64,000 bases of DNA from an uncultured Psychrobacter sp. (GCF_947495825.1 NZ_CANMAH010000011.1:62001-126000); one strand, 5' to 3'. Numbered from the stretch's first letter, positions 1-9,620 are shown. Notes: generated from the letters alone by a model not told the origin. A program made the numbers and translations.

Positions 1-148
1 CTATTATACGGTCTAAAAATAATAAAACCTATCTTATATTTTGATAAGTTTTTGATAATAATCATAATTATATAGCATGCAAGCACCTTATGCTGCCTGT
101 GTTTAGTCCACTTTATGCCTCAGACGCTAGCCACTTGTAGGAGACCAC
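1..148. other. Left-edge intergenic region
   Basis: AT-rich sequence with no coding frame I can support. It ends with a good ribosome binding site, taggag, about six bases before the ATG at 149, so it is probably the promoter and leader of the first transporter gene. I could not pick a convincing paired -35/-10. Confidence 0.5.
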
Positions 149-1489
149 ATGGCAAATCAATTTCAGTTATTTAAGCGTCGTCGCTTTAACGCTATGTTTT
201 TTACCCAGTTTTTGGGCGCTTTTAATGACAACATTTTTAAGCAAGCACTGATTTTAGTTTTGACCTATACTGCCGCCAGTCAAATCGGCGTAGAAGTAAG
301 TATCTTAAATAACTTAGCCGCCATGCTATTTATTTTGCCTTACTTTTTATTTTCTGCTCTAGCAGGTCAAATTGCAGACAAGTTTGAAAAGTCTAAACTC
401 ACTCGCTTTGTTAAGCTGCTTGAGCTGGTCATCATGACAGTGGCGGCCATAGGCTTTGTGTTTGAATGGTACGCCCTGTTATTCGTGGCGCTGTTTTTGA
501 TGGGTACGCATTCTACCTTTTTTGGTCCAATCAAATATGCTTATCTGCCACAAGCAATGCAAAAAGACGAGCTTGTCGGGGCCAATGGCTTGTTTCAGAT
601 GGGGACTTCTCTCGCTATCTTACTCGGCATGATAGTCGCTGGGGTATTAACGCAGCTGCCGCAGTCACTATATTGGATCAGCGCAACAGTTGTAGTCATA
701 GCCTTATTGGGCTACATGGCAGCGCGCTTTATTCCTACGACGCCAGCGATGCAGCCCAATCTGACCATTAATTGGAATATTTTTACCACTAGCATAGCTA
801 CGGTACGTTACTTGTATTCTTTGCCTTTTTTGTTCTTTGTGATTTTGGGCAATAGCTGGTTTTGGTTTTATGGGGCAACGTTTTTGACTCAGACGCCTGA
901 ATTTAGCAAAGTCATCTTACAGGGTGATGAATCTGTCGTTATTTTTCTATTGACTCTCTTCTCTGTTGGCGTGTCTATTGGCTCTTTATTGTGTAAAAGT
1001 TTGACTAAGAACCAAGTGAGCTTACGTCTATTGCCTTTTGGCATCGCAGGATTGAGCATCTTTGCTATCGATCTTTATTTTTCTTTATCAGGGTTAGATA
1101 TCGACTTGACTTCCAATACTCTTTTAGGAATCAGTGATGTACTTGGTAGAAGCGGTAGCTTACGTGTATTTGCTGATTTATTCTTTTTAGGGTTTAGTGG
1201 TGGATTGTATATTGTGCCTTTGTACGCTTCTATGCAAGCTTATGCTCCCAAAAGCCATCGTGCACGTATCGTAGGTGCCAATAATATCTTTAATGCTATA
1301 TTTATGGTCACTTCGGCTATATTTGCCATAGTGGTATTAAACACGCTAAACCTGTCGTTGCCACAATTGTTTTTGGTCACAGGCCTACTCAATATCATCT
1401 TCGGCGTGTTTTTATATATCAAGCTTAATAAGCATATTGGTCAAGCCGTTATGCAAACTTGTGATGAACCACTTAGCAGTGAAGGCTAA
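149..1489 (+). CDS. lplT: MFS transporter, LplT-like (putative lysophospholipid transporter)
   Basis: A 446-residue polytopic inner-membrane protein of the major facilitator superfamily with about 12 hydrophobic segments. The N-terminal signature QFLGAFNDNIFKQAL (about residues 20-34) and the stretch FFGPIKYAYLPQ (about 125-136) match the LplT family, which flips lysophospholipids to the cytoplasmic face for reacylation. The start is supported by taggag upstream of the ATG. In enterobacteria lplT lies beside or is fused to aas, the acyltransferase; no aas is present here, so the substrate is inferred from family resemblance only. It is followed by a 170-bp gap and coq7 on the same strand. It could instead be a related MFS exporter of unknown substrate. 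Confidence 0.7.
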   Translation: MANQFQLFKRRRFNAMFFTQFLGAFNDNIFKQALILVLTYTAASQIGVEVSILNNLAAMLFILPYFLFSALAGQIADKFEKSKLTRFVKLLELVIMTVAAIGFVFEWYALLFVALFLMGTHSTFFGPIKYAYLPQAMQKDELVGANGLFQMGTSLAILLGMIVAGVLTQLPQSLYWISATVVVIALLGYMAARFIPTTPAMQPNLTINWNIFTTSIATVRYLYSLPFLFFVILGNSWFWFYGATFLTQTPEFSKVILQGDESVVIFLLTLFSVGVSIGSLLCKSLTKNQVSLRLLPFGIAGLSIFAIDLYFSLSGLDIDLTSNTLLGISDVLGRSGSLRVFADLFFLGFSGGLYIVPLYASMQAYAPKSHRARIVGANNIFNAIFMVTSAIFAIVVLNTLNLSLPQLFLVTGLLNIIFGVFLYIKLNKHIGQAVMQTCDEPLSSEG

Positions 1490-1659
1490 TGTAGTATGAC
1501 ATTTTTTATCAAAAATATATAAAGCAGCAGTTAAATTATAATAACGCTATAGCACGAATTTTCATGCCGATAATTAAGATTGTTTGCTATAGTGATAAAA
1601 GATTATTTTTGCAATCTGAATAAGCCAACACCGATACAAAGCTATATCAGGAGCTAATT

Positions 1660-2304
1660 ATGGCACTGCGTTCGTTAACTAAGATAGACAATTTGCTTCT
1701 TGGCGTTGATAAAGCGCTACGGGCAGTCGTTCCAAACTCTAACCCCAGTACTCGTCCACTACCAGTCAATGATGATACGATTCCTGAGCTGAGCATTACA
1801 GAATCGCGGCACGTGGCAGGTCTTATGCGCATCAATCATACTGGTGAGGTATGCGCGCAAGGTCTATATCATGGACAAGCTTTTAGTGCCAAAGACGAGG
1901 ACGTAAAGCAAGCCATGCAGCAATCAGCCGAAGAAGAAGTGGACCATTTAGTATGGTGTGAGACTCGTCTGCAAGAGTTGGGCAGTCATCCCAGTATTTT
2001 TACCCCATTGTGGTATGGTATGTCTTTTGGTCTTGGTGCTGTTGCTGGTGCTATCTCAAACGAGTTTAGCTTAGGCTTCGTCGCTGAAACTGAGGCTCAA
2101 GTTAGTGAGCATTTGCAAGATCATATCGAACAGCTACCAGCACAAGATAAGCGTTCGCGTGCCATACTGGCACAGATGGACATCGAAGAGCTACATCATC
2201 GAGAGCTGGCAATTAACAGTGGCGGTGCGGCATTATCTCCCCCTATTCGCCGTACTATGCGCTGGATGGCCAATCGCATGAAAGCCACGGCTTATCATTT
2301 GTAG
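1660..2304 (+). CDS. coq7: Coq7-type demethoxyubiquinone hydroxylase
   Basis: A 214-residue di-iron carboxylate protein that hydroxylates the 2-polyprenyl-3-methyl-6-methoxy-benzoquinone intermediate late in ubiquinone synthesis. Visible ligands are Glu63 in NHTGE, the EEEVDH motif (residues 91-96, giving ExxH), and a second Glu-rich helix pair near the C terminus containing IEELHHRE. Length is typical of bacterial Coq7. The start follows a clear ribosome binding site, caggagc, before ATG. Fits an aerobic bacterium that feeds a quinol oxidase such as the CioAB encoded 4.5 kb downstream, although the two are separate transcription units. Confidence 0.95.
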   Translation: MALRSLTKIDNLLLGVDKALRAVVPNSNPSTRPLPVNDDTIPELSITESRHVAGLMRINHTGEVCAQGLYHGQAFSAKDEDVKQAMQQSAEEEVDHLVWCETRLQELGSHPSIFTPLWYGMSFGLGAVAGAISNEFSLGFVAETEAQVSEHLQDHIEQLPAQDKRSRAILAQMDIEELHHRELAINSGGAALSPPIRRTMRWMANRMKATAYHL

Positions 2305-2346
2305 TCTAGCAAAGCTACGCGAGCTGTTTTGACGCTAAAATAGCCT

Positions 2347-2380
2347 ACTAAAATCTTACATTTCGATAAAAGGTTTTAGT
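2347..2380 (+). terminator. Weak hairpin after coq7
   Basis: An 11-bp stem (actaaaatctt with aaggttttagt, one G.U pair) closes a 12-base loop 43 bases after the coq7 stop. There is no uridine run after it, so it may be an RNA end-stabilising hairpin rather than a true intrinsic terminator. Confidence 0.3.
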
Positions 2381-2581
2381 CTCTAAAGTCCCTGATGACT
2401 TTGACAATTGAAGCTAACCTGTAGGGTTTTTAACAATCCTGCTATTGAGAGGATTTATGCTAATTTGATAGGGTATAAAAAATTTGTACAGTTTCTAACC
2501 AGTTAGCATTTACTATATGTGTTTAACACATAGACATTACTTATCAGAAATAATTTATCAATAACCAAGGTAACGATTGCC

Positions 2582-3685
2582 ATGAGCCAACCCATAAATC
2601 CCGTCAAACATAATAAATCAGCTACTTTAACTGCTTTAGCAGCGGCATGTACTTTAATGCTTTCAGCGCCTGCGCTAGCGGCAACTCCTGATGCAGCGAC
2701 TGCACCTACGGCTACCGCACCTAGTGCTATTGACTCAAGTAAACGCATTATCCGTCGTGCTAAACCCAATGCAACTATTAACAGTCCACAATCAAATAGC
2801 GCGCAGTCAAATGCTGCTAACGCCATTACTCCTGATTCAATGACCAGTCAAAATGCAGCGCAGCAAGATAACTCTTTGACACAAGCTCAACCAACTCCAT
2901 ATACTCCTGCAGTCCCTGTAGCACCTAAACCTACTGGTACGACACAAGTTTATCAACGCGGCCCTATTACCAGCACTGGTATCGATATCAGTCGTGGTCA
3001 GCTAAACGGCATACCAACGCCGCAAGTCCGTATCTCAGATATTAGCTTTGTCCCTACGCTGTTGATTCCACAAAAAACTGGCCTTGGTACAGACAAGCTG
3101 GATGTCAGCTTACTTGATGACTTTATTGAAGACGTCTCGCCCAACGCACGCCACTATCCTCCAAACTTCCCCAACCGCTCACAACGTCACTACACTCGTG
3201 AAAAAATCAAAGTATTGACTGAATGGATCGAACCTTATGCCAGCGAGCCTGACGCTTCTTATGATGTCTTATTGCGCGCCGCCAAACTTAACGGTATGGG
3301 TCGTAACTTAGATTTAGGCTCAGATTATGCAGTTCGCGCTGGTCAATATGTAGATCGCGCTATTAAAGCCAAGCCAGATAGCGGAGAAGCCAACTTTTTA
3401 TATGGCATGATGCTATCAGAAGGTGGCGGGTTTAAAGAGGGTAAAAAGTATCTGGACAAAGCGGTCGAGCTTGGTTATACCGAAGCTGAGCAAAGCTTAG
3501 CGCAGTCTGATTTGTTGAGTGATCGCCGTAATGAAGCCTTAGAGCGCCTACGTCGTCTTGAACAACAAGTGCCGGACAACTCAATCATTCGTCAACAGAT
3601 TAAACTGATTGAAGATGGCAAGTACTACATTTGGGATTTGCCTGCACCTGATATTGATGTTAAACCAAATACTCCGATTACCTAA
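2582..3685 (+). CDS. Secreted repeat protein of unknown function (TPR/Sel1-like C-terminal half)
   Basis: A 367-residue protein. Residues 1-34 form a signal peptide with a long hydrophobic core ending in SAPALA-A, so it is exported to the periplasm or beyond. Residues about 35-120 are Ala/Thr/Pro/Gln-rich low complexity and probably disordered. The C-terminal part (about 215-345) has helical repeats such as AIKAKPDSGEANFLYGMML and AVELGYTEAEQSLAQ that resemble tetratricopeptide or Sel1 repeats. No catalytic motif was found. It has its own upstream region of 277 bp and a strong terminator about 80 bases downstream, so it appears to be monocistronic. The repeat assignment is by eye. Confidence 0.75.
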   Translation: MSQPINPVKHNKSATLTALAAACTLMLSAPALAATPDAATAPTATAPSAIDSSKRIIRRAKPNATINSPQSNSAQSNAANAITPDSMTSQNAAQQDNSLTQAQPTPYTPAVPVAPKPTGTTQVYQRGPITSTGIDISRGQLNGIPTPQVRISDISFVPTLLIPQKTGLGTDKLDVSLLDDFIEDVSPNARHYPPNFPNRSQRHYTREKIKVLTEWIEPYASEPDASYDVLLRAAKLNGMGRNLDLGSDYAVRAGQYVDRAIKAKPDSGEANFLYGMMLSEGGGFKEGKKYLDKAVELGYTEAEQSLAQSDLLSDRRNEALERLRRLEQQVPDNSIIRQQIKLIEDGKYYIWDLPAPDIDVKPNTPIT

Positions 3686-3695
3686 TTTTATGAGT

Positions 3696-3731
3696 GGCCA
3701 TAAATGAGTGCATACCGCTCATTTATATGGT
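3696..3731 (+). other. Hairpin directly after the repeat-protein gene
   Basis: ccataaatgag pairs with ctcatttatatgg across a short loop, with a small bulge. It is 10 bases past the stop codon and is followed by only a few T residues. It may act with the stronger terminator at 3766. Confidence 0.35.
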
Positions 3732-3765
3732 TAATTAAAGCGTTACCTACAAACTCACCTTAAGT

Positions 3766-3823
3766 AAAGCACGTTCGTTTTATATTGATAATATATCGAT
3801 AATAGAGCGAACGTGCTTTTTTA
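3766..3823 (+). terminator. Intrinsic terminator after the repeat-protein gene
   Basis: A 12-bp perfect stem (aaagcacgttcg with cgaacgtgcttt) encloses a 30-base loop that contains its own small inverted repeat around tatcgata. It is followed by a T run, which places the end of the transcript from 2582. The remaining gap from 3824 to 4032 holds no gene that I can see. Confidence 0.75.
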
Positions 3824-4032
3824 TGGGCTGGTATATTTGTTATATAAAACCGTCTGTATTTAGCATTACTTTTTTTAAGACCCACTGTTCAGTTATTAAG
3901 ATTTCAATATTAAGCGTTAATCCATATAGTGTAAACGCATAAGTTACGCTAGACTCATTAGTATATGGGTGTTCGTAATGCAAACAATTATGGAAAATCT
4001 ATATTTATAAAACTTATTTACTAAGGTCTGCT

Positions 4033-6480
4033 ATGTCATTTGCCACTCTTACTGCGATCACAGCAGCATATATTAAGAAAAAGTCGATGGCTACCACAGT
4101 ACCAGCAGTACTTGTAGCGACTATGATGCTACTGCCCGCCTGTAGTACAGTCTCAGTCAACACTCAAACACCATCAAAAACCATCAAAGATCAGCGTGGT
4201 AGTATTGTTACTGAAAATAAGCTGAGTACGGCTACGTCTTCAACCCTATTGTCTGCAGGTCTCGATGAGCAAGCTTGTCTACAGTACTTTGATCAGTGTT
4301 TAGCGCAGTTATCAGATAGCATGCTTGACGAGCACTATAGAGCCGCGCTTGCTGTCTATGCTGAGCTTCACTATGCAAAGGCGCGTCAACTTGTTAATTC
4401 AAACGATTGTCAGCAGTCTTTAACCCGGCCGCCCCTTGATCCTTACTACGCCAATGCGCCTTTGACAACTGAGCAAGCTAAGATTCAACAGCAAAATGCT
4501 ACTAACTGTACCAGCAGCTATCAAGCAAGGCTTTTCGATGCGATTAAGCTCAGTTACAGCTATCTATTTTATGACAGTTTGCTTCATGATTTTGAGGAGA
4601 CCAATACGGACAAGACTGTCACACATCCATCAAACCGTATTCCAACAGAAATCGATATACAAACTCAAGACGTATATAATGCTGCCACTAACAGCGTTAT
4701 CAAACAGCTCTACCAGTCAAAAGATAGTGCAAATAATTTGATGGGCCATACCAAAATAAAGCATTTACCAACCGATGCAAAAATTAACAATAGTAATGAA
4801 GCAGCAATTGCCAACCAAGCACCATTAAATGGTAAACCTACTGATCAGATTAACGTCATGAATATTGAAGTCGACAACTATGACCTTAATGTTTATTTGC
4901 CTAACGAAAATAACTACTTACAAAACGCACATGAGCAAGACTCTGCTCTTACAGACTTAACTTCAGCCTATGAGCTGCGTCTATCGGGGCTAAATTCTGT
5001 TAGTAAGCGCCCAGGTCTTGGCGTAAGCTTGGTTGCCTCATTAAACGATCGTTATACGACTACTATTCGCCAATTGTTGGCTTCATCGTTATCGGGTAAG
5101 CTATCTACTATGGCAAGCAACGGCAGTATGAACGATAGCGATGTAAGTTCACGTATCTATCCTACTGGCCATCTTCTCCTGACAGGTCTCATAAAACCCG
5201 CTGGTGACAGCATTCTTGATGTGCTTAGTAGCAATCAGCTCGATATTCACTTATACAATCCTTACCGTAGTCGTAACGTCCGTATTCTTGGCAATGACTA
5301 TCCACTTGCTGCCAACTTCTCAGCAGGGTATGGACTATGGCTAGCAGAAAACCAGCTTGATGGGGTCGGTTATCTAAACTTACTGACGCGGCGACAAGAA
5401 ACCACACTACCTAAGCTATTTATGCTTGAACCTTACGATCCAGATAAGCGGGTGATTGTCATGATACATGGTCTGGCCTCTAGTCCCGCTACTTGGGTCA
5501 ACTTAACCAATGATATATTCAATGACGACAAGCTACGTGATAACTATCAAGTATGGCAGATATTTTATCCAACCAATCTGCCTATTTTAGAAAATCGCTA
5601 TCAGATTCAAAAACTACTCGAAACCACTTATCAACAAACAGACCCTAGCGGACAAAACCGCGCTAGCAAAAATAGCGTGATTATTAGTCATAGTATGGGT
5701 GCTGTTATTTCTCGTATGATGCTATCTAACGACAATTTAATGGATGATTTAGATAGGCTTGATGACCAAGACATGCTTTCTATGAGTGAAAAGCATAAAA
5801 TTCGTAATGCACTTAATCAGTCTTTTGGCGGTCAACAACTAAAAGATCGCTTTGAATTACAAACGTTACCACAAGTAGATACAGCTGTTTTTTTGTCAGC
5901 GCCATTTAGAGGGACTGATTATGCAGATCGCTGGTTTACTCGTGCCCTGCGCCGTATTGTTTACTTACCAGTAGGCTTGGTAAAAACCATCACAGATAAT
6001 TTAGCCGCCATTACCATCAAAGGTGATTTGGCACAAAATCCTTTAGGTGCCCTATATTTACAAAATGGGGCCAGTCAATTAAGTAATAAGTCCTCCTTTA
6101 TTCAATTGACTAAAGACATTTCTATCGATGACGGTGTTACTTATCATTCAATTATCGCCAACAACGATGCAGATATTACTCAAGGCTTGGCGCAGATGCA
6201 GCCAAACGGTGCCAAGATAGACTTATCTACAGCAGTATCATCCGATACGAGCGACACATCGGGCATATCTAGTAAACCACTGGTCGCTGCTGTCGTCGTA
6301 GACAATGATATCAGTCAAGCACTCACAGAACGATTATCTGATGGCATCGTTCCTTACACCAGCGCTCATCTTGAAGGCACGTCTTCTGAAACCGTCATCA
6401 ACGGCGGCCATAGTATCCAAGCCAATCCGCAGACTATTTTGACGTTGAGACGCATATTACATAAGCAGCTAAAGCAATAA
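4033..6480 (+). CDS. Large lipoprotein with C-terminal alpha/beta hydrolase domain (putative lipase/esterase)
   Basis: An 815-residue protein with a long type II signal ending in LLPAC (lipobox cysteine about residue 36), so it should be a membrane-anchored lipoprotein. Residues about 40-440 are not recognised and include low-complexity Asn/Thr stretches. The C-terminal half is an alpha/beta hydrolase: oxyanion motif MIHGLASS at 477-484, nucleophile elbow SHSMG with Ser554, probable acid Asp770 in SDGIVPY, and probable base His793 in GGHS. The motif order fits a serine hydrolase of the lipase or acyl-ester hydrolase type. The start is the first in-frame ATG after a taagg ribosome binding site. 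The natural substrate is unknown. Confidence 0.8.
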   Translation: MSFATLTAITAAYIKKKSMATTVPAVLVATMMLLPACSTVSVNTQTPSKTIKDQRGSIVTENKLSTATSSTLLSAGLDEQACLQYFDQCLAQLSDSMLDEHYRAALAVYAELHYAKARQLVNSNDCQQSLTRPPLDPYYANAPLTTEQAKIQQQNATNCTSSYQARLFDAIKLSYSYLFYDSLLHDFEETNTDKTVTHPSNRIPTEIDIQTQDVYNAATNSVIKQLYQSKDSANNLMGHTKIKHLPTDAKINNSNEAAIANQAPLNGKPTDQINVMNIEVDNYDLNVYLPNENNYLQNAHEQDSALTDLTSAYELRLSGLNSVSKRPGLGVSLVASLNDRYTTTIRQLLASSLSGKLSTMASNGSMNDSDVSSRIYPTGHLLLTGLIKPAGDSILDVLSSNQLDIHLYNPYRSRNVRILGNDYPLAANFSAGYGLWLAENQLDGVGYLNLLTRRQETTLPKLFMLEPYDPDKRVIVMIHGLASSPATWVNLTNDIFNDDKLRDNYQVWQIFYPTNLPILENRYQIQKLLETTYQQTDPSGQNRASKNSVIISHSMGAVISRMMLSNDNLMDDLDRLDDQDMLSMSEKHKIRNALNQSFGGQQLKDRFELQTLPQVDTAVFLSAPFRGTDYADRWFTRALRRIVYLPVGLVKTITDNLAAITIKGDLAQNPLGALYLQNGASQLSNKSSFIQLTKDISIDDGVTYHSIIANNDADITQGLAQMQPNGAKIDLSTAVSSDTSDTSGISSKPLVAAVVVDNDISQALTERLSDGIVPYTSAHLEGTSSETVINGGHSIQANPQTILTLRRILHKQLKQ

Positions 6481-6862
6481 TATATGTTATGAGCAACTAT
6501 TAAGTATATCTTTATTATCAGTAATTACTGAGGACGGACTCGTAGTCGTTAGGTTAACAACACTTACCATGCACAGCTTGCGTGTGTACTTAGGGTGGCG
6601 CATAATATATGCACGTTAATAGATATTAATTTACGTAATTTATAGACAAATGACTTTAATTTATAAGGATATAGGTTATCTACTACAGCTAAATAGTGTT
6701 TGTATAAAATATCTTTATATAAGACGCTCTTAGCTAAATGTCGTTTGTAGCTAAATAACAATTGGCTATTGCCCGTAACGTTTGTATTATTGATTACGGA
6801 CAGTTATTTGAGCGTATCATGGAAGCCATCGCTAGTCAGCTAACAGGTAAAGGTAACCGTTT
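6481..6862. other. 382-bp intergenic region upstream of cioA
   Basis: No gene is supported here. A -10-like TATAAA sits at 6703-6708 without a convincing -35. A six-pair inverted repeat (ccgtaa with ttacgg, 6774-6802) lies closer to the gene. The ribosome binding site aaaggta precedes the cioA ATG. I looked for an FNR/Anr box (TTGAT-N4-ATCAA) and found none. Confidence 0.4.
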
Positions 6863-8371
6863 ATGTTCGCTACGTTTATGATCGATCAGATGGATGCGCT
6901 TATGCTAGCGCGTATCCAGTTTGCTTTTGTTATCTCTTTTCACATAGTTTTTCCTGCCTTTTCTATCGGACTCGCCAGTTTTTTAACTGTGCTTGAATTT
7001 CGGTGGCTAAAGACAGGCGAGCCTATTTATGCAGAAGTTTACAAGCACTGGGTAAAAATATTTGCTGTTGTTTTTGGTTTGGGCGTAGTATCAGGCGTGG
7101 TCATGTCCTACCAATTCGGCACCAACTGGGCAGTATTCTCAGATAAAGCCGGCAACGTCTTGGGGCCTCTACTGGCATACGAAGTGCTGACCGCATTTTT
7201 CTTAGAAGCTTCTTTTCTTGGTATTATGCTGTTTGGTTGGGGGCGTGTTAGCAAGCGCATGCACTTTGCCTCAACGGCGATTGTGGCCGTTGGTACACTC
7301 ATTTCAGGGTTCTGGATTTTGGCGGCTAATAGCTTTATGCAGACGCCGCAGGGCTTTATGGTTGGTGCAGATGGTTTGCTCTATCCAACCAACTGGCTTG
7401 AGATTATCTTTAACCCATCATTCCCGTTCCGCTACGCCCACATGATAACGGCAGCTTTCTTAACCACTGCCTTTGTGATTGGTGGTATCGGTGCCTACTA
7501 TATCCAATCCAAAAAACATACTGAACATCGCAAACATGGCCGCGTCATGCTAGGTATGGCAATGGTAATGGCTATTTTTGTTGCGCCAGCGCAGGTAGTA
7601 TTTGGCGATATGCATGGTTTAAACACGCTTGAGCATCAACCTGCTAAAGTTGCAGCGATGGAGGGTCTTTGGGAAGATGAGCGCGGGGCGCCATTAGTCC
7701 TATTTGGCATTCCAGACCAAGAAGCACAAAAAAACCATTATGAAGTTAAAATCCCCTATTTATCTGGTCTAATTTTGACGCACTCGTTGGATGGTGAAGT
7801 TAAAGGGCTTAAGAATTGGGCGCCAGAAGATCAGCCTTATGTTCCTATTGTGTTTTGGTCATTTCGCGTCATGGTGGGTATAGGTACGCTGATGGTCCTA
7901 GTCGGATTGTTTAGTCTCTATAAATACTTTAAAAAACAGCAGTACAGTCCTGAAAGTAAATGGTTCCACCGTGCATGGATGATGATGACGCCTCTTGGTT
8001 TTGTTGCCTTACTTGCCGGTTGGTTCGTCACTGAAACAGGGCGTCAACCATGGACAGTATATGAGGTAATACGTACCGCTGAAAGTATGTCACCACTGGC
8101 AGCTCAGCAAGTTGCAACGACGCTGATTGGCTTTATTGTTCTATACACTTTTGTCTTTGGTGCGGGCAGTTTTTATATCTTACGTCTGATTGCTCAAGGG
8201 CCAAAACCTTACGAAGACCCTGCAGATGACAATTTTTATGAACACTCTATTACTGAAGGACAAGGTCGCACATTGAGTGGTGACAGTAATCCTTCTGAAA
8301 ACACTAAGAAGGATGACGGAGAAGATCTTGATACACCGACAGATGATGTCGATGACGGAGGGTTACGCTAA
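6863..8371 (+). CDS. cioA: Cyanide-insensitive-type cytochrome bd quinol oxidase subunit I
   Basis: A 502-residue polytopic inner-membrane protein that oxidises ubiquinol and reduces oxygen to water with hemes b558, b595 and d. Visible signatures: RIQFAF..FHIVFP with the heme ligand His27, FRYAHM with His193, and ETGRQPW at 391-397. The region between the helices that carries the Q loop is short, as in CioA of Pseudomonas and unlike long-loop CydA of E. coli. The C-terminal about 40 residues are hydrophilic and acidic. The stop codon overlaps the next start (TAATG at 8369-8373), which implies translational coupling with cioB. Confidence 0.93.
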   Translation: MFATFMIDQMDALMLARIQFAFVISFHIVFPAFSIGLASFLTVLEFRWLKTGEPIYAEVYKHWVKIFAVVFGLGVVSGVVMSYQFGTNWAVFSDKAGNVLGPLLAYEVLTAFFLEASFLGIMLFGWGRVSKRMHFASTAIVAVGTLISGFWILAANSFMQTPQGFMVGADGLLYPTNWLEIIFNPSFPFRYAHMITAAFLTTAFVIGGIGAYYIQSKKHTEHRKHGRVMLGMAMVMAIFVAPAQVVFGDMHGLNTLEHQPAKVAAMEGLWEDERGAPLVLFGIPDQEAQKNHYEVKIPYLSGLILTHSLDGEVKGLKNWAPEDQPYVPIVFWSFRVMVGIGTLMVLVGLFSLYKYFKKQQYSPESKWFHRAWMMMTPLGFVALLAGWFVTETGRQPWTVYEVIRTAESMSPLAAQQVATTLIGFIVLYTFVFGAGSFYILRLIAQGPKPYEDPADDNFYEHSITEGQGRTLSGDSNPSENTKKDDGEDLDTPTDDVDDGGLR

Positions 8372-9387
8372 TGTTTAACTACGGTGATGTATTAGACTTA
8401 CCTTTGATTTGGGGCGGACTAATCGCGCTCTCTGTCTTTATCTACGTGCTACTTGATGGTTTTGACTTAGGTTGTGGGATTTTATTTCCATTTGCAGGCT
8501 CAGACAAAAACCGTAGCCGAATGATGAACTCCATTGCCCCATTTTGGGATGGTAATGAGACTTGGTTGGTATTGGGCGGTGGTGGCTTATTTGCTGCCTT
8601 TCCAGTCGCTTACGGTATTATCATGACTGGCCTTTACTTGCCCGTTACCGCTATGCTGTTTGGCCTCATCATGCGTGGGGTTGCGTTTGAGTTTCGCTTT
8701 AAAGCCTCCTCACGCCGGCATGTCTGGGACACCTTCTTTTTTGTAGGTTCTGTGATTGCCACCTTCTCTCAAGGAATCATGCTTGGTGCATTGGTGCAAG
8801 GATTAGAAGCCAGCAACCGTTTGTACACTGGCGGTCCTTTTGACTGGTTTTCACCCTTCCCAATCATGTGTGGATTTGCACTTATCATTGGTTATGCACT
8901 ACTTGGTTCTACTTGGCTTATTATCAAAACTGAACATAAGCTACAAGTATGGGCACGCAAAGTCTCTAGCTGGATGTTGATGGCATTAGTGGGTGCGATG
9001 ATAGTAGTTACAATCTTTATGTTTTTCTCGGATATCGATGCGCTTGAAGGCTGGTTTAGCTTCCCAGGTTTGCTCTATCTTGCGCCGATGCCTATTATTG
9101 TATTAGTGCTATTTTTCTTAATGCGTAAAGACTTAAACACTGAGCGCGAATATCGTCCATTTTTATTGACGGTTGCTCTATTTTTGATGGGATATATCGG
9201 TGTTTGTTTTGCCATATTCCCTTATATAGTACCGTATCAGATGACGATTTATGAGGCAGCGGCGGCTGATACCTCGCTCTCCTTTATGCTGATTGGTGCC
9301 GCTATTATGCTACCGATTATCCTAAGTTATACAGCTTTTGCGTATTATACCTTTAAGGGAAAATCTGATCACAATCCTATGTATTAA
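8371..9387 (+). CDS. cioB: Cyanide-insensitive-type cytochrome bd quinol oxidase subunit II
   Basis: A 338-residue membrane protein with about eight to nine transmembrane helices, the partner of CioA in the bd-type oxidase. The N-terminal DLPLIWGGLIAL and the motif FWDGNETWLVLGGG (about residues 57-70) are hallmarks of CydB/CioB. The length matches the CioB group, which is shorter than E. coli CydB. The ATG overlaps the cioA stop by one base. A 38-residue membrane protein follows 96 bp later, and a terminator closes the operon. Confidence 0.94.
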   Translation: MFNYGDVLDLPLIWGGLIALSVFIYVLLDGFDLGCGILFPFAGSDKNRSRMMNSIAPFWDGNETWLVLGGGGLFAAFPVAYGIIMTGLYLPVTAMLFGLIMRGVAFEFRFKASSRRHVWDTFFFVGSVIATFSQGIMLGALVQGLEASNRLYTGGPFDWFSPFPIMCGFALIIGYALLGSTWLIIKTEHKLQVWARKVSSWMLMALVGAMIVVTIFMFFSDIDALEGWFSFPGLLYLAPMPIIVLVLFFLMRKDLNTEREYRPFLLTVALFLMGYIGVCFAIFPYIVPYQMTIYEAAAADTSLSFMLIGAAIMLPIILSYTAFAYYTFKGKSDHNPMY

Positions 9388-9483
9388 TAAATAATAGCGA
9401 TATGTATTGGATAAATTAGAATGACTGTGGCTGCCGCAATTAGATGATGCCAGCCGCAAACAAAAGCAAATGGGGAGGTTCCC

Positions 9484-9600
9484 ATGAAAAAGCTCAGTAA
9501 AAAACAATCGCAATGGGCATGGTTCATTGGTCTATATCTGGCAGGTTTTTTGGTTATTTTTACTATTGCTCAATTAATCAAACTGGCAATGGGCGTTTAA
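9484..9600 (+). CDS. 38-residue membrane protein of the bd oxidase operon (DUF2474-like)
   Basis: A short ORF that encodes a basic N terminus (MKKLSKKQSQ), then the transmembrane segment WAWFIGLYLAGFLVIFTIAQ, and a short tail. A strong ribosome binding site, ggggagg, lies seven bases before its ATG. It follows cioB on the same strand and precedes the operon terminator. Position and form match the tiny single-helix subunits of bd oxidases (CydX type, and the DUF2474 family that follows cioAB in other bacteria). Assignment to DUF2474 rests on the W..WF.GLYLAG pattern and context. Its role as an oxidase subunit is inferred. Confidence 0.85.
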   Translation: MKKLSKKQSQWAWFIGLYLAGFLVIFTIAQLIKLAMGV

Positions 9601-9620
9601 AACGTTGTTTATCTAATACA

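Noticed and set aside
6564..6761. 65-residue minus-strand frame before cioA
   Set aside because: AT-rich intergenic DNA with a Tyr/Lys/Leu-rich translation, no ribosome binding site and no partner gene.
6481..6862. Possible FNR/Anr box before cioA
   Set aside because: Only ttgattacgg is present near 6790; the second half-site ATCAA at the right spacing is absent.
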